Source: Aquirickettsiella gammari (GTDB taxonomy: Bacteria > Pseudomonadota > Gammaproteobacteria > Diplorickettsiales > Diplorickettsiaceae). From it: a stretch of DNA of 64,000 nucleotides. Every line of letters starts with the position of its first letter. Positions within the stretch are counted from its first letter, which is position 1. Made by a program: the position numbers and the translations under genes. The stretch spans positions 372,001 to 436,000 of the forward strand of contig OY969558.1 of NCBI GenBank assembly GCA_963701065.1, written 5' to 3'. The notes under the pieces were generated by a model. It was not told the DNA's origin, did not search any database, and was given only the letters and a program-made list of their open reading frames with translations. Positions 44,828-54,057 of the stretch are shown one piece after another.

Positions 44828-45374
44828 CCTTTAACAGTTGCTTTACTGCGGCTAATAAATCAGGAAAAATAGGGATCTGATGCGATAATTCAGGATTGTT
44901 TTTAATAGTTTGCTCCCCATTACCGGTCAACACCAATATCGGCTGACACGCTACTTGGCGAGCGGCTTGGATATCGCGCAGCGAATCGCCAATGGCGATA
45001 ATACCTTTTAAATCTAGTCTATAATACGCGGCAATCTGTTCAAATAAACCAGTACCTGGTTTACGACAAATACACTTATCCTCTGGACGATGCGGACAAT
45101 AAAAAATTCTATCGATAGTGCCGCCTAGTGCTTTTAAGCAGCGCTCCATTTTTTCATGAATAGCCGCTAATGCTTTCTCGGTGTACAAACCTCTCCCAAC
45201 ACCGGATTGATTCGTGGCAACAGCAATGGTATAGCCCGCTTGGCAAAGTAAGGCAATCGCCTCTAAACTACCTGGAATAGGTTTCCATTCATCGACTGAT
45301 TTAATATAGTCCTTAGAGTCATAATTAATCACCCCGTCTCTATCAAGGATAATAAATTGAGTATTTTTAGTCAT
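44811..45374 (-). CDS. gmhB: D-glycero-beta-D-manno-heptose-1,7-bisphosphate 7-phosphatase
   Basis: Removes the 7-phosphate in ADP-heptose synthesis for the LPS core. It has 187 residues of the HAD family. The nucleophile motif is ILDRDGVIN (Asp11, Asp13), with ATNQSGVGRG, the zinc-binding loop CPHRPEDKCICRKPGTG and IGDSLRDIQAA. It overlaps radA by 17 bases. Its presence suggests a heptose-containing LPS core. Confidence 0.94.
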   Translation of the reverse strand: MTKNTQFIILDRDGVINYDSKDYIKSVDEWKPIPGSLEAIALLCQAGYTIAVATNQSGVGRGLYTEKALAAIHEKMERCLKALGGTIDRIFYCPHRPEDKCICRKPGTGLFEQIAAYYRLDLKGIIAIGDSLRDIQAARQVACQPILVLTGNGEQTIKNNPELSHQIPIFPDLLAAVKQLLKGEHYV

Positions 45375-45456
45375 TTATTTTATTCCGTTAAGCCTATCTT
45401 AATATTTAAAAATTATACTTTACAGATATTTTACCGTGCTTTGGTGCAAACGTCCC

Positions 45457-45885
45457 ATGCAAGACTCTGAAAAATTAAGAAAAATCCTAGCAGAAGCTCG
45501 TATTCTCGAAAATAGAATACGTGAAGCTATTCCCACGTTTAATTCTGATCTCGGCGTACTCAAAAAATTAAAGCAAGAAATCAGTCAATTTATAACATCA
45601 AACCAAGCATCTGGTCATTTTGATTATATTGAAAATCAAACCACTACATCCGATATTTTGCTAACCGCGGTTATTAAACAATTTACCGAGGTAAAAAAAT
45701 TAATTGATCCTAAACCACATAACACACACTTTTTCCGCCCTAGCCCTAGATATAATTTGAGCCAAGAGGAAGAAAAAAAATTAACCTCCTACCTACAAGC
45801 CATTCGCGAAGAATTGAATAAGTTTTTTAATAAAAATTCAGACAATGAAAAATTAGCGCTTAAATCCGCTGCGCCCAGCGCTTAA
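45457..45885 (+). CDS. Unknown small coiled protein
   Basis: Not recognised. From the ATG at 45457 it has 142 residues (MQDSEKLRK..); a GTG at 45436 would add seven. It is charged and mostly helical, with two Lys/Glu-rich stretches (KLRKILAEARILENRI and LSQEEEKKLTSYLQAI) that could form a coiled coil. There is no signal peptide, membrane helix or known motif. The ribosome-binding site is not obvious. Its end overlaps the end of ubiI by 4 bases on the other strand. The intact frame between two housekeeping operons supports a real lineage-specific gene, with moderate confidence. Confidence 0.55.
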   Translation: MQDSEKLRKILAEARILENRIREAIPTFNSDLGVLKKLKQEISQFITSNQASGHFDYIENQTTTSDILLTAVIKQFTEVKKLIDPKPHNTHFFRPSPRYNLSQEEEKKLTSYLQAIREELNKFFNKNSDNEKLALKSAAPSA

Positions 45886-47090
45886 ATCTTAGGATTTCCC
45901 ATCGCATAGCGCGCTATGCCATTTTTTAAAGCCGGTATTTTATTGAGCACACTGAATCCAAACTGGCGTGTCTTGCGTAATAGAGGATTTTTTGTCGCGA
46001 AGAGATATTTAATGCCATCTACGCTGCCGTTCATTAAACGATTATGGAAACGACGCTGCCTTTCATAAGCACGTAGTGTATGTAAAGCGCCTAAGGATCG
46101 TTGTTTAAGTTTTGCCGCTAGGATGATTTTAGCTAAACAATCCGCATCGGCAATGCCTAAATTAGCCCCTTGTCCTGCCAGCGGATGAATAACATGGGCG
46201 GCATCACCGATTAAAGCCATAGCTGATTTTATATAGTGCTCGGCTTGCTGGGTTTTTAAAGGGAAACTCACACGTGGACTGGTCGATTCAATAGCACCTA
46301 AACGCTGCTCAAACACTTGGGCTAGCTCTGCACAAAAAAGCGGATCTGACATTGCTTTTAAGCGTCGCGCCTCTTCGGGTGTCGTCGACCAAACAATAGA
46401 GCAATGATAAGAATCCGCTAAAGGTAAAAAAGCCAACGGGCCGGTTGGTAAAAAAATCTGTCTTGCCATTTCCTCATGGGCTAATTCAGTACGTACCGTT
46501 GCGATAAGTGCCACTTGATCATAATCGGATGCATTCACTTGTAAACCCGCTAATTGCCGCACACTCGAATGCATGCCATCGGCACCGACCACTAAGCTTG
46601 TGGTGATACTGACTCCCGAAGCGAGAGTTAGGCGCATCTGATGTGGTTCATGCACCATATCGATTAAGGCATCGGATGAAAACCAGCTAATTTTTTGATC
46701 TGTTTTTACCTGCGTGAAAAGTGCATCCTGTAAATCCTGATTCTTCACGATATAACCTAAGGTCGCTTGGCCTAATTCGGCACTATCAAAAAAAAGATTC
46801 GCTTGCTTGGCCGGCTCCCAAACCTGCAGACTACGAAATGGTGCCCGCTGTTCAGCAGTCAATCGTTGCCAAACCTGTAATTTTTCTAATAACTGTTGCG
46901 AACCTAAGGTGATCGCAATAACACGCAGTTGAGATGCCAAATTAGATGTGCTTTTAGCGCTGGAAGCTTGATTATCCTCCTTATTTAGGATGGCGATTCG
47001 TAAACCCTTACCCATTAAATGACACGCTAGCGTCAATCCAGCAATCGCTGCCCCTACGATAACAATCTCATAATCAGCGACTCTCTTCAT
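45882..47090 (-). CDS. ubiI: FAD-dependent ubiquinone-biosynthesis hydroxylase, UbiI/VisC-like
   Basis: A flavin monooxygenase of the UbiH/Coq6 family that hydroxylates the ubiquinone ring at the membrane. It has 402 residues with the dinucleotide-binding start IVIVGAAIAGLTLA, the DG motif VVGADGMHSSVR, and GDAAHVIHPLAGQGANLGI, the FAD ribityl-binding GD motif. The position downstream of ubiH matches ubiI (visC) of other gammaproteobacteria. UbiF has a very similar sequence, so the ring position is not certain. It overlaps maeA by 4 bases. Confidence 0.85.
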   Translation of the reverse strand: MKRVADYEIVIVGAAIAGLTLACHLMGKGLRIAILNKEDNQASSAKSTSNLASQLRVIAITLGSQQLLEKLQVWQRLTAEQRAPFRSLQVWEPAKQANLFFDSAELGQATLGYIVKNQDLQDALFTQVKTDQKISWFSSDALIDMVHEPHQMRLTLASGVSITTSLVVGADGMHSSVRQLAGLQVNASDYDQVALIATVRTELAHEEMARQIFLPTGPLAFLPLADSYHCSIVWSTTPEEARRLKAMSDPLFCAELAQVFEQRLGAIESTSPRVSFPLKTQQAEHYIKSAMALIGDAAHVIHPLAGQGANLGIADADCLAKIILAAKLKQRSLGALHTLRAYERQRRFHNRLMNGSVDGIKYLFATKNPLLRKTRQFGFSVLNKIPALKNGIARYAMGNPKI

Positions 47091-48793
47091 GGCATCGGTG
47101 AATAACGGTAATTATAGTATTGTGGCAACCAAAACTGCTGATCGATTTGTTGCGAAAAATCGATGTTTTCTGCTACCTGAGCTAATCCTTCCCGGCGCGC
47201 TTGCATCGCGACAGCGAGTGCAATACGTCGACTCAGGGCGTGAATCTGTTCAAAATCAGGCAGTAAAGGTTTCTTAAGCGGATTGCTGGTTTCGTTAGCA
47301 AAACAACTCAGCGCTTTACAAGCCTCCCAGAGCATGTCTTCACTCAAACGTTTCGCCCGCGCAATAACCACACCCAAACCGATTCCGGGATAAATTAAGG
47401 CATTATTGCATTGTGCAATCATCATTTTTTCACCCTGAAAATCAACTGGCGCAAACGGACTACCAGTTGCTATCAGTGCACGCCCTTTGGTCCAATGCAG
47501 CAGATCATCGGGCATTGCTTCTGACTTTTCAGTCGGATTTGATAAAGGAAAAATAATCGGCGACTCAACTTGTTCTGCCATGGTTTTTATCAGCGCTTCG
47601 GTAAAGATACCCCCTTGACCCGAACAGCCAATTAATACACTGGGCTTAAACCGTTTTACGACCTCATGAAGACTTAGATTAGTGCCAGTTTCAGCCAAAT
47701 CAGAACGCGCGTAAGGTTTTTGAAAAGCAGTCAACTCAGGCATTGCCTGGTGCAACAGACCATGCCGACCTACCAAATAAAAACGCGACAAGGCTTCTTG
47801 TTGCGACAAGCCTTCACGCCTCATAGCGGCACAAAGTTGATCGGCAATCCCGGTTCCGGCCGTTCCAGCGCCCACAATGACAATACGCTGCTCTGTTAAC
47901 GGAACTTTGGTTCGTGTAATCGCCGATAAAAGCGCCACTAAGGTAACTGCACCTGTCCCTTGCATATCATCATTGAATGTACACATTTGCTGATGATAAC
48001 GTTCTAAATTACGTCTGGCATTTTCGCGACCAAAATCTTCCCAATGCAAATAGGCCTGAGGTAGTTTTCGTTGGATAGCTAAAACAACCCGCTCTACCAT
48101 ATCATCGTATTCTTTACCGCTTATACGTGGGTGACGCCAACCCAAATACATCGGATCATTGAGTAATTGTTCATTGTCAGTCCCGACATCGATTTGAATA
48201 GGTAATAAGCGACTGGGATTAACACCGCCACATAACACATAAACCATTGATTTTACGATACAGATATCCATCCCACCGATGCCTTGATCGCCAATACCTA
48301 ATACCCCGGCGCCATCGGTCATGACAATAATATCAACCTCTGAATTAAAACGATTTTCAATGATCTCCTCAATATGATCGCGGTCAGGGTAAGCGATATA
48401 TAAACCGCGCGGCCGTTGAAATTCTTGACTAAATTGTTCAACCGCTTTTCCCACCGTCGGTGTATAGAGAACGGGTAGCATTTCCGTTAAATGCTGACTG
48501 ACTAATTTATAAAATAAGGTTTCATTCGTATCGTGCAAACTACGTAGATAAAGATGTTTTTCTAAATTATTATCTTTTTTTAAAAATTGTTGATAACAAC
48601 GTAGTACTTGTTGCGACAAATCTTCAATGTTATAGGGTAACTTACCGCGCAAGTGCAATTGCTGACGTTCGAGCTCACTAAATGCACTGCCTTTATTTAA
48701 TTTAGGAGTAGTCAATAAACTTTGACCTAAGGCACTGGTTTCCAAGTAAAGAACCTTAGCATTTTTATCGCTTATCTGCTTAAACTGGGACAT
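47087..48793 (-). CDS. maeA: NAD-dependent malic enzyme
   Basis: Oxidatively decarboxylates malate to pyruvate. It has 568 residues, like E. coli MaeA (565). LPVLYTPTVGKAVEQF, IVMTDGAGVLGIGDQGIGGMDI, the catalytic-lysine/metal region FNDDMQGTGAV and the nucleotide-binding IVIVGAGTAGTGIAD are all present. It is inserted between ubiH (1-base gap) and ubiI (4-base overlap), where other gammaproteobacteria have no gene. The tight coupling means it is translated with the ubiquinone genes. Confidence 0.94.
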   Translation of the reverse strand: MSQFKQISDKNAKVLYLETSALGQSLLTTPKLNKGSAFSELERQQLHLRGKLPYNIEDLSQQVLRCYQQFLKKDNNLEKHLYLRSLHDTNETLFYKLVSQHLTEMLPVLYTPTVGKAVEQFSQEFQRPRGLYIAYPDRDHIEEIIENRFNSEVDIIVMTDGAGVLGIGDQGIGGMDICIVKSMVYVLCGGVNPSRLLPIQIDVGTDNEQLLNDPMYLGWRHPRISGKEYDDMVERVVLAIQRKLPQAYLHWEDFGRENARRNLERYHQQMCTFNDDMQGTGAVTLVALLSAITRTKVPLTEQRIVIVGAGTAGTGIADQLCAAMRREGLSQQEALSRFYLVGRHGLLHQAMPELTAFQKPYARSDLAETGTNLSLHEVVKRFKPSVLIGCSGQGGIFTEALIKTMAEQVESPIIFPLSNPTEKSEAMPDDLLHWTKGRALIATGSPFAPVDFQGEKMMIAQCNNALIYPGIGLGVVIARAKRLSEDMLWEACKALSCFANETSNPLKKPLLPDFEQIHALSRRIALAVAMQARREGLAQVAENIDFSQQIDQQFWLPQYYNYRYSPMP

Positions 48794-48794
48794 A

Positions 48795-50060
48795 TTAGTA
48801 TTCTTCTTGTTGTAGGGTTAAACCACGCATTAGACGGGAAAACCGGCCGTGGGTTCCCATTAAACGACGCGATAAATTTCTTTTGCAGGGTGAAAATAAA
48901 TCCATTATCAATAGACCATTATTGTGAATGAAAGTCAACGGCTTGAAGCGTGATTGAAAACGCTCCGCCAAGTGATTGGTAAAGCCTATTATTTGTTGAT
49001 GCACGGGTAAACGCGCATCGAGATAAGACTGGCTCAGACTCGGATCAGCCAAATCAGTAGCTGTCTTTAATGCATTGGCAATGATATCCGCTAATACTGA
49101 CATATCTTGTAAGGCGAGATTAAGACCTTGGGCAGCAATAGGAAGTAAAGTATGGGCGGCATTTCCTAATAATACCAAACCCGGCTGTGCTTGTGATTGC
49201 GCGATAAAACTCCTTAAGGGATAAATACGGGGTTTAGTACATCGTACTAATTGACCAAAACGATAAGAAAAGTGTTGCTGTAAGCGATCTAAAAAATCTA
49301 ATTCTGTTAAGTCTTTTAATGCGTTAATTGTCGCTTGGTCCGCTGTCCAGACTAAACCTATTTTGTTGCTTAATAACGGCAAGCTAGCGATGATACCCTG
49401 CGGCGTAAATCGTTGATAGGCGATATGTTGATGACTAGTGCTAATATCGATACTGGTTGCAAGTGCCGCGGCTGATTGACTGCTTGTTGTTAACAAAGCA
49501 ATATTCAACAAATCTCGCACACTCGAATCACTGCCATCGGCGGCTATGACTAAACGCGGATAAATAACTATTTTTTCATTTTCTGCTGTGCTAAATAATA
49601 CTTGCCAAGCCTGCTTGGTCTTGCTAATAGACTGACATTGGGCCGGATTAAATAGTTCTAAAGAGGCTTTTGCCGCTGTTTTACCCGCCGCACATTCGCT
49701 TAGCGCTTTTATTAATTCACTGCCTAATCGGGCCGCCGGAATAACACAACCTAACTGTGCAACCCCCATATCCTTAGCACTAATTCTCGATTGTGCAAAG
49801 CAAGCTTGTTGAGAAATATGCACCTGCCGGATGGGATTGGCATAGGCAGCTAAAGCAGGCCATAGCGCTAATGTTTGTAAAATGCGCATACTCGCCACAT
49901 TCAAAGCAATCGGTTTACTATCTAGCGACAAGGGAGGCTCAAACCTAAAGGGGATTTGCTCTATTAAGGCAATCCGTAAGGGTAAATGCGATAACGCTAA
50001 CGCGAGGCTACTCCCTACGACACCCGCACCAACAATGAGCACATCATAATCTTGTCTCAT
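48795..50060 (-). CDS. ubiH: FAD-dependent ubiquinone-biosynthesis hydroxylase, UbiH-like
   Basis: Acts on the ubiquinone ring before the final steps. It has 421 residues with VLIVGAGVVGSSLALALS, the DG motif VIAADGSDSSVR, and GNAAHTLLPIAAQGLNLAL (GN replaces the usual GD, a variant also seen in UbiH proteins). The order pepP-ubiH is the E. coli order and supports the name. It overlaps pepP by 4 bases. Confidence 0.88.
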   Translation of the reverse strand: MRQDYDVLIVGAGVVGSSLALALSHLPLRIALIEQIPFRFEPPLSLDSKPIALNVASMRILQTLALWPALAAYANPIRQVHISQQACFAQSRISAKDMGVAQLGCVIPAARLGSELIKALSECAAGKTAAKASLELFNPAQCQSISKTKQAWQVLFSTAENEKIVIYPRLVIAADGSDSSVRDLLNIALLTTSSQSAAALATSIDISTSHQHIAYQRFTPQGIIASLPLLSNKIGLVWTADQATINALKDLTELDFLDRLQQHFSYRFGQLVRCTKPRIYPLRSFIAQSQAQPGLVLLGNAAHTLLPIAAQGLNLALQDMSVLADIIANALKTATDLADPSLSQSYLDARLPVHQQIIGFTNHLAERFQSRFKPLTFIHNNGLLIMDLFSPCKRNLSRRLMGTHGRFSRLMRGLTLQQEEY

Positions 50061-51358
50061 GAGGAGGATCGCATTAAGGATTCAATGTCGGCAATATCCT
50101 TGGGTGCCCGTTGTGTCATTACCTCGCAACCCTCTGTCGTCACACAAACATCGTCTTCGATACGTATGCCGATATTCCACCATTTTTCATCCACATCAGC
50201 CGATGGCCTAATGTAAATACCCGGCTCTACGGTAAAAACCATCGCCTCTTCCAGCGGCCGCCATTTTTTAGCCAGTTTATAACTGCCGACATCATGAACG
50301 TCGAGTCCTAGCCAATGACTGCAACCGTGCATGTAAAATTTCTTATAGGCCTTTGCCCGAATCAAATCCGCAAGCCGACCTTTTAATAAACCGATATCGA
50401 TCAAACCTTCGGTTAGGCTACGCACACAAGATTTTTGCAGTGTATCCCAAGCCACACCCGGCTTTATCAAGTCAATTAATTTTTGCTGCGTTTTTAATAC
50501 CATATTATAGATAGTCTTTTGTGCTTGACTAAACCTTCCATTGACTGGAAACGTTCGCGTAATATCCGAGGCGTAATATTGATATTCACACCCGGCATCT
50601 ATTAAAACCAAATCACCGGCGCGTAAACGCGCTCGATTATCGATATAGTGCAAGATACAAGCATTAGCGCCACTCGCGACAATGTTAGGATAAGCAGTCG
50701 CGCAGCTGCCCTGTTGATAAAACTCATAGAGTAATTCGGCTTCTAACTGATATTCATAATTGTCAGGACGACACGCCTGCATCGCACGAATATGGGCTTT
50801 GCTCGAAATAGTCGCCGCTAAACGTAAGCAATCTAATTCTGTGTTACTTTTTTTAAGTCGCATTTCATGTACGGTATTGATTAAATGCCTGGCTTGCTTA
50901 ACAGCGGGCTTATTTAATTGAGATAACACGGTATTGATGCGGGCTAAAGGTTTTCGCTTGAACGTTGAATCGCCTACATAATAACAAACGCGTCGATCGG
51001 CTAAATAGTCAGGTAACTTCATCTCAAGCTGATCAATCGGATAAGCTTCATCGGCACCGTATTCTTGGCAAGCTCTATCTTGACCAATCACGGGACCCCG
51101 CCAAATAGTCTCTGCCGGTTTATCGGCTCGATTAAATAGGATGAATTTCCCTTCTTTTTTATCGGGGACGAGTAATGCAATAGCTTCTGGCTCTGGAAAT
51201 GCCGTTAAATAGTAAAAATCGCTCTCTTGACGGTAGGGATAAAGTACATCGCCATTACGTGCATACTCGGGAGCGGCTATTAAGATAATCAGTGCGTCCG
51301 GCTCGATGGATGACAATAATTGCCGGCGTCGATGCGATAACTCAGTCAATTTAAACAT
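50057..51358 (-). CDS. pepP: Xaa-Pro aminopeptidase (aminopeptidase P)
   Basis: Cleaves the first residue from peptides with proline in position two. It has 433 residues of the M24 family. The dimanganese ligands are visible in LIDAGCEYQYYASDITRTF (two Asp), HGCSHWLGLDVHDVG (His), TVEPGIYI (Glu) and GIRIEDDVCV (Glu). It begins the ygfB-pepP-ubiH block 20 bases after ygfB. Confidence 0.95.
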   Translation of the reverse strand: MFKLTELSHRRRQLLSSIEPDALIILIAAPEYARNGDVLYPYRQESDFYYLTAFPEPEAIALLVPDKKEGKFILFNRADKPAETIWRGPVIGQDRACQEYGADEAYPIDQLEMKLPDYLADRRVCYYVGDSTFKRKPLARINTVLSQLNKPAVKQARHLINTVHEMRLKKSNTELDCLRLAATISSKAHIRAMQACRPDNYEYQLEAELLYEFYQQGSCATAYPNIVASGANACILHYIDNRARLRAGDLVLIDAGCEYQYYASDITRTFPVNGRFSQAQKTIYNMVLKTQQKLIDLIKPGVAWDTLQKSCVRSLTEGLIDIGLLKGRLADLIRAKAYKKFYMHGCSHWLGLDVHDVGSYKLAKKWRPLEEAMVFTVEPGIYIRPSADVDEKWWNIGIRIEDDVCVTTEGCEVMTQRAPKDIADIESLMRSSS

Positions 51359-51378
51359 AGATTAAAGATAAAGTAGCT

Positions 51379-51957
51379 CTAATGAAGATAAATTGAGCCC
51401 GTACTTGCTTCTACTGAGTAGTGCGTCAATTCTTCATAAATCAATGGGATGGCATGGGTAATAAACTCAATCGCCTCATCGTAGGCCAGCTTATCGAGCT
51501 CTGTCACCTCTAAGTGGCTTATTTCCAGCTTGGCAATCTCGGCAATACAATAGAGCGCTTCGTGTATGACATCCGGTGTTTCTTCTTCGATAGAGCTACC
51601 CCCTAAACCTAAACCGTATAAAAAACCTTCACACCAGCGGCTTAATGCTTCAGCACGTTCTTCTAATTCATGCCGTTCATCCGGCAACAACAATTGAAAG
51701 CTTTGCAAGCCACTTAATTGGCGACAAGCAGCATCATATAAGCCCACAACAGCACCTTGCGATCCCAACATAAATCGAGGTCGAGTGCCTAAACGCTTTA
51801 GTAAAATATCGATTAAAAACCCACCGTTCAGTTTCGGACCTACGCAAACAAAACCACATAACATACCATGGATCTCTGCGGGCGAAGTAACTACCTCGGC
51901 TTGCGTGAGTAAATGGTAAAAATCGTCAAAAGCGGGAGATTTTGCCTGAATTTGCAT
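51379..51957 (-). CDS. ygfB: YgfB/UPF0149 family protein
   Basis: 192 residues, mainly helical, with the family motifs EIHGMLCGFVC near the N-terminus and ALSRWCEGFLYGLGLGG in the middle. In Pseudomonas, YgfB modulates gene regulation; its role here is unknown. It is the first gene of the pepP-ubiH-maeA-ubiI block. Confidence 0.9.
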   Translation of the reverse strand: MQIQAKSPAFDDFYHLLTQAEVVTSPAEIHGMLCGFVCVGPKLNGGFLIDILLKRLGTRPRFMLGSQGAVVGLYDAACRQLSGLQSFQLLLPDERHELEERAEALSRWCEGFLYGLGLGGSSIEEETPDVIHEALYCIAEIAKLEISHLEVTELDKLAYDEAIEFITHAIPLIYEELTHYSVEASTGSIYLH

Positions 51958-52237
51958 GGGCGTACTCTATAGATAAGTAAGTCCCGGCCATTTTACCATT
52001 CTATGCCGGCTTAATACAGTTAAGTAAACCTTAATTTAAGTTAAAAATTCTAGTAACAGTAATAGAAAAAATGTGTTTTTCAACAACTTTGTGAACAAAT
52101 GAAACAAACTTGTGAACCTGTAAAGTAATTGAAGCGGTCATTGACGAGATTAACGCTTGGTAGAATCATCCATTAGAAAAGGTTTACAGGCTCTTTTTTT
52201 ACCCGGCCCGCTCCATGACGAGCGACCAACTGTACGC

Positions 52238-52963
52238 TTAGGATCTATCTAATTCAGATAAAGCCAAGTCAGGAAGCCGGGTTACTTTTTTGACTAAATC
52301 TAGAGAAAACCCTTCTGCTAAAATATTTTTAGCCATTTCATGCCGCGCTTTTTCATGGCCTTGCTGTAGGCCTTGCTGTAGGCCTTTTTGTTCTAACTGC
52401 TGTGCTAGTGTCATAATATCCTCTCTATAGTTGGGTAAGGCTTCCGCTAAGCCATCATGCTGGCGGAGCTCCTCATCCGGGATAATCGTGATATCAATCA
52501 GTGGGTAAGGTTTTAGAAAAGTCTCTTGCGCTAATTTTTTATTTTCAAAGCAATCGATAATATCGCTTGTAAACGGATAGGGACTTTTTTTGCCGCGATA
52601 AAAAAGCAAAGGGATCACGATGGGTAAGGTTTGATTTCCCTGCTGCAAATGCTGGTTCATAATCGCTATTTGGTAACGCAATAACTTAAAAGGCGTTAAC
52701 TTCCGAGGGGTCGTTTCATGTTCGATGAGTGTGTAAATATACCCTGGCGTGCCGGCTATTTTTACGGAGTAAAGAATATCTGAAAAATGATGCTTTAGAT
52801 CTTTTTCGACAAAAGAACTGGGTTTAAAGCATAAAGTCGAGAAATCACATTGTTTTTTAATATTTTTCGGCAGGTATGTTTCTAAAAAAACGTTTGCTTT
52901 ATTAATGTCGGCTAAAAAATTTCTAAACAAGCGATCATGCGGGTCATGAATTTTAATAGTCAC
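52238..52963 (-). CDS. Rpn/YhgA-like PD-(D/E)XK nuclease family protein
   Basis: 241 residues of the Rpn (formerly transposase_31/YhgA-like) family, whose E. coli members promote RecA-independent recombination. The N-terminal HDPHDRLFRNFLADINKAN is the family start. DILYSVK and TLIEHETTP give the Asp and Glu of the PD-(D/E)XK-like site. The C-terminus QQGLQQGHEKARHEMAKNIL is the typical Gln-rich helical tail, with a short DNA duplication coding GLQQ twice. It is slightly shorter than E. coli RpnA. It lies alone between ygfB and the 6S RNA gene, the place where zapA is found in E. coli. These genes spread horizontally. Confidence 0.85.
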   Translation of the reverse strand: MTIKIHDPHDRLFRNFLADINKANVFLETYLPKNIKKQCDFSTLCFKPSSFVEKDLKHHFSDILYSVKIAGTPGYIYTLIEHETTPRKLTPFKLLRYQIAIMNQHLQQGNQTLPIVIPLLFYRGKKSPYPFTSDIIDCFENKKLAQETFLKPYPLIDITIIPDEELRQHDGLAEALPNYREDIMTLAQQLEQKGLQQGLQQGHEKARHEMAKNILAEGFSLDLVKKVTRLPDLALSELDRS

Positions 52964-53176
52964 TTCTTATTTTCCTTAAGGCCTGTTGACAATTAAGCGA
53001 AGCGAATGGATTGCGTTAAAAAACTCGTAAAATTGATTTTCCTAAAAACAACAACGCGCTTGTAATCTTGTCACTCATGCTCCGTGATGAGCGTGGGTCG
53101 AAGCTAAGGGTAATAATGACTGAAAATGGAATTTATGACAAGTTTGACGATCGAAAAACTATAGCAACATCATGGA

Positions 53177-53206
53177 TAGACGACAGCTAGTTAAAATAGT
53201 TATACT
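53177..53206 (+). promoter_or_regulatory. Promoter of the 6S RNA gene
   Basis: TAGACG at 53177-53182 (4 of 6 matches) and TATACT at 53201-53206 (5 of 6) are 18 bases apart and predict a start at about 53212-53214, exactly the 5' end of the terminal stem of the 6S RNA. Confidence 0.6.
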
Positions 53207-53210
53207 GTTC

Positions 53211-53376
53211 GAGTATCTGGCTCAGTCGATTGTTTTTCGATCGATACTTTTTAAAGATAGGGATCAATAATTTATCGCCGGTGTGCAAGCTTGTTACATA
53301 CAAGAAGCCTAAAGTCGATATGTTTAATCCCACCTGCATCCCAAGGATCAGGAAAGCTAGCTGGGTCAGATATTTT
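53211..53376 (+). ncRNA. ssrS: 6S RNA (RNA polymerase regulator)
   Basis: 6S RNA binds sigma70 RNA polymerase by mimicking an open promoter. The 5' and 3' ends pair over 12 bp (TATCTGGCTCAG at 53214-53225 with CTGGGTCAGATA at 53361-53372, two G-T pairs). Inside, ACAAGAAGCCTAAA at about 53300-53313 matches the conserved 3'-side AGAAGCCTTAAA of gammaproteobacterial 6S RNAs. The gene directly precedes fau, the conserved ssrS-fau arrangement. The predicted length is about 165 nt. Confidence 0.8.
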
Positions 53377-53394
53377 TATATCCACTTAATTTCT

Positions 53395-53976
53395 ATGCCT
53401 GATCGACAAGCACTGCGAAAAAGATTGCTCCGGCAACGCAGCCAACTGGATCGCATGCAACAAATCAGCGCCTCTGCGCGAATTACCGAACAACTCAGCC
53501 AGCACTCGCTGTTTTTAACCCGCCATGCTATCGCCACCTATATACCGATTCATCGTGAAATTGATCCCTCCGCATTGATCAAACAGGCATGGCAGGATCA
53601 CAAACGCTGTTATTTACCTATTTTACAAGGGCAACAATTAATTTTCGGCGCTTATCAAGCTGACACGCGCTTTAAAAAAAATCGCTTTAATATTCCAGAA
53701 CCGATTGATTCGGCCGACACACTCATCGCGCCGGAGGCACTTGATTTAGTCTTAGTGCCGTTAGTGGGCTTTACGCTCCAAGGCCAACGCCTCGGCATGG
53801 GCGCCGGTTTTTACGATAGAAGTTTTGCTTTTTTATTAAAACAAGCGCGGCCAACACGCCCATTTTTACTCGGCCTGGCTTATGAATGGCAGAAATTGGC
53901 ATCCTTCAGCGAAGAAAGTTGGGATGTTCCTTTAAATGCTGTATTGACTGAAGAAAAATTTTATTTTTGCCGCTAG
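53395..53976 (+). CDS. fau: 5-formyltetrahydrofolate cyclo-ligase
   Basis: Converts 5-formyl-THF to methenyl-THF with ATP. The start MPDRQALRKRLLRQR at 53395 is chosen because the upstream part of the open frame lies inside the 6S RNA gene. This gives 193 residues, the usual length. YIPIHREIDPS, LDLVLVPLVGFTLQGQRLGMGAGFYDRS and the C-terminal FSEESWDVPLNAVLTE are family signatures. It probably shares the 6S RNA transcript. No clear ribosome-binding site is seen. Confidence 0.93.
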   Translation: MPDRQALRKRLLRQRSQLDRMQQISASARITEQLSQHSLFLTRHAIATYIPIHREIDPSALIKQAWQDHKRCYLPILQGQQLIFGAYQADTRFKKNRFNIPEPIDSADTLIAPEALDLVLVPLVGFTLQGQRLGMGAGFYDRSFAFLLKQARPTRPFLLGLAYEWQKLASFSEESWDVPLNAVLTEEKFYFCR

Positions 53977-54001
53977 TTATTTTCTACACTTTCCTAGACG
54001 A

Positions 54002-54027
54002 GCATGCACTGCAGATCCAGTGCGTGC
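54002..54027. terminator. Strong hairpin between fau and the RNA-ligase gene
   Basis: GCATGCACTG and CAGTGCGTGC pair over 10 bp (one G-T) with a 6-base loop, between converging genes. There is no T run, so it may be a rho-assisted terminator or an mRNA-stabilising hairpin. Confidence 0.45.
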
Positions 54028-54057
54028 CCGAATTAAGCAAGGATAAATTCGCGTCAG

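Noticed and set aside
53230..53394. N-terminal extension of fau by 55 codons
   Set aside because: It lies within the 6S RNA gene and the encoded residues do not resemble the family.
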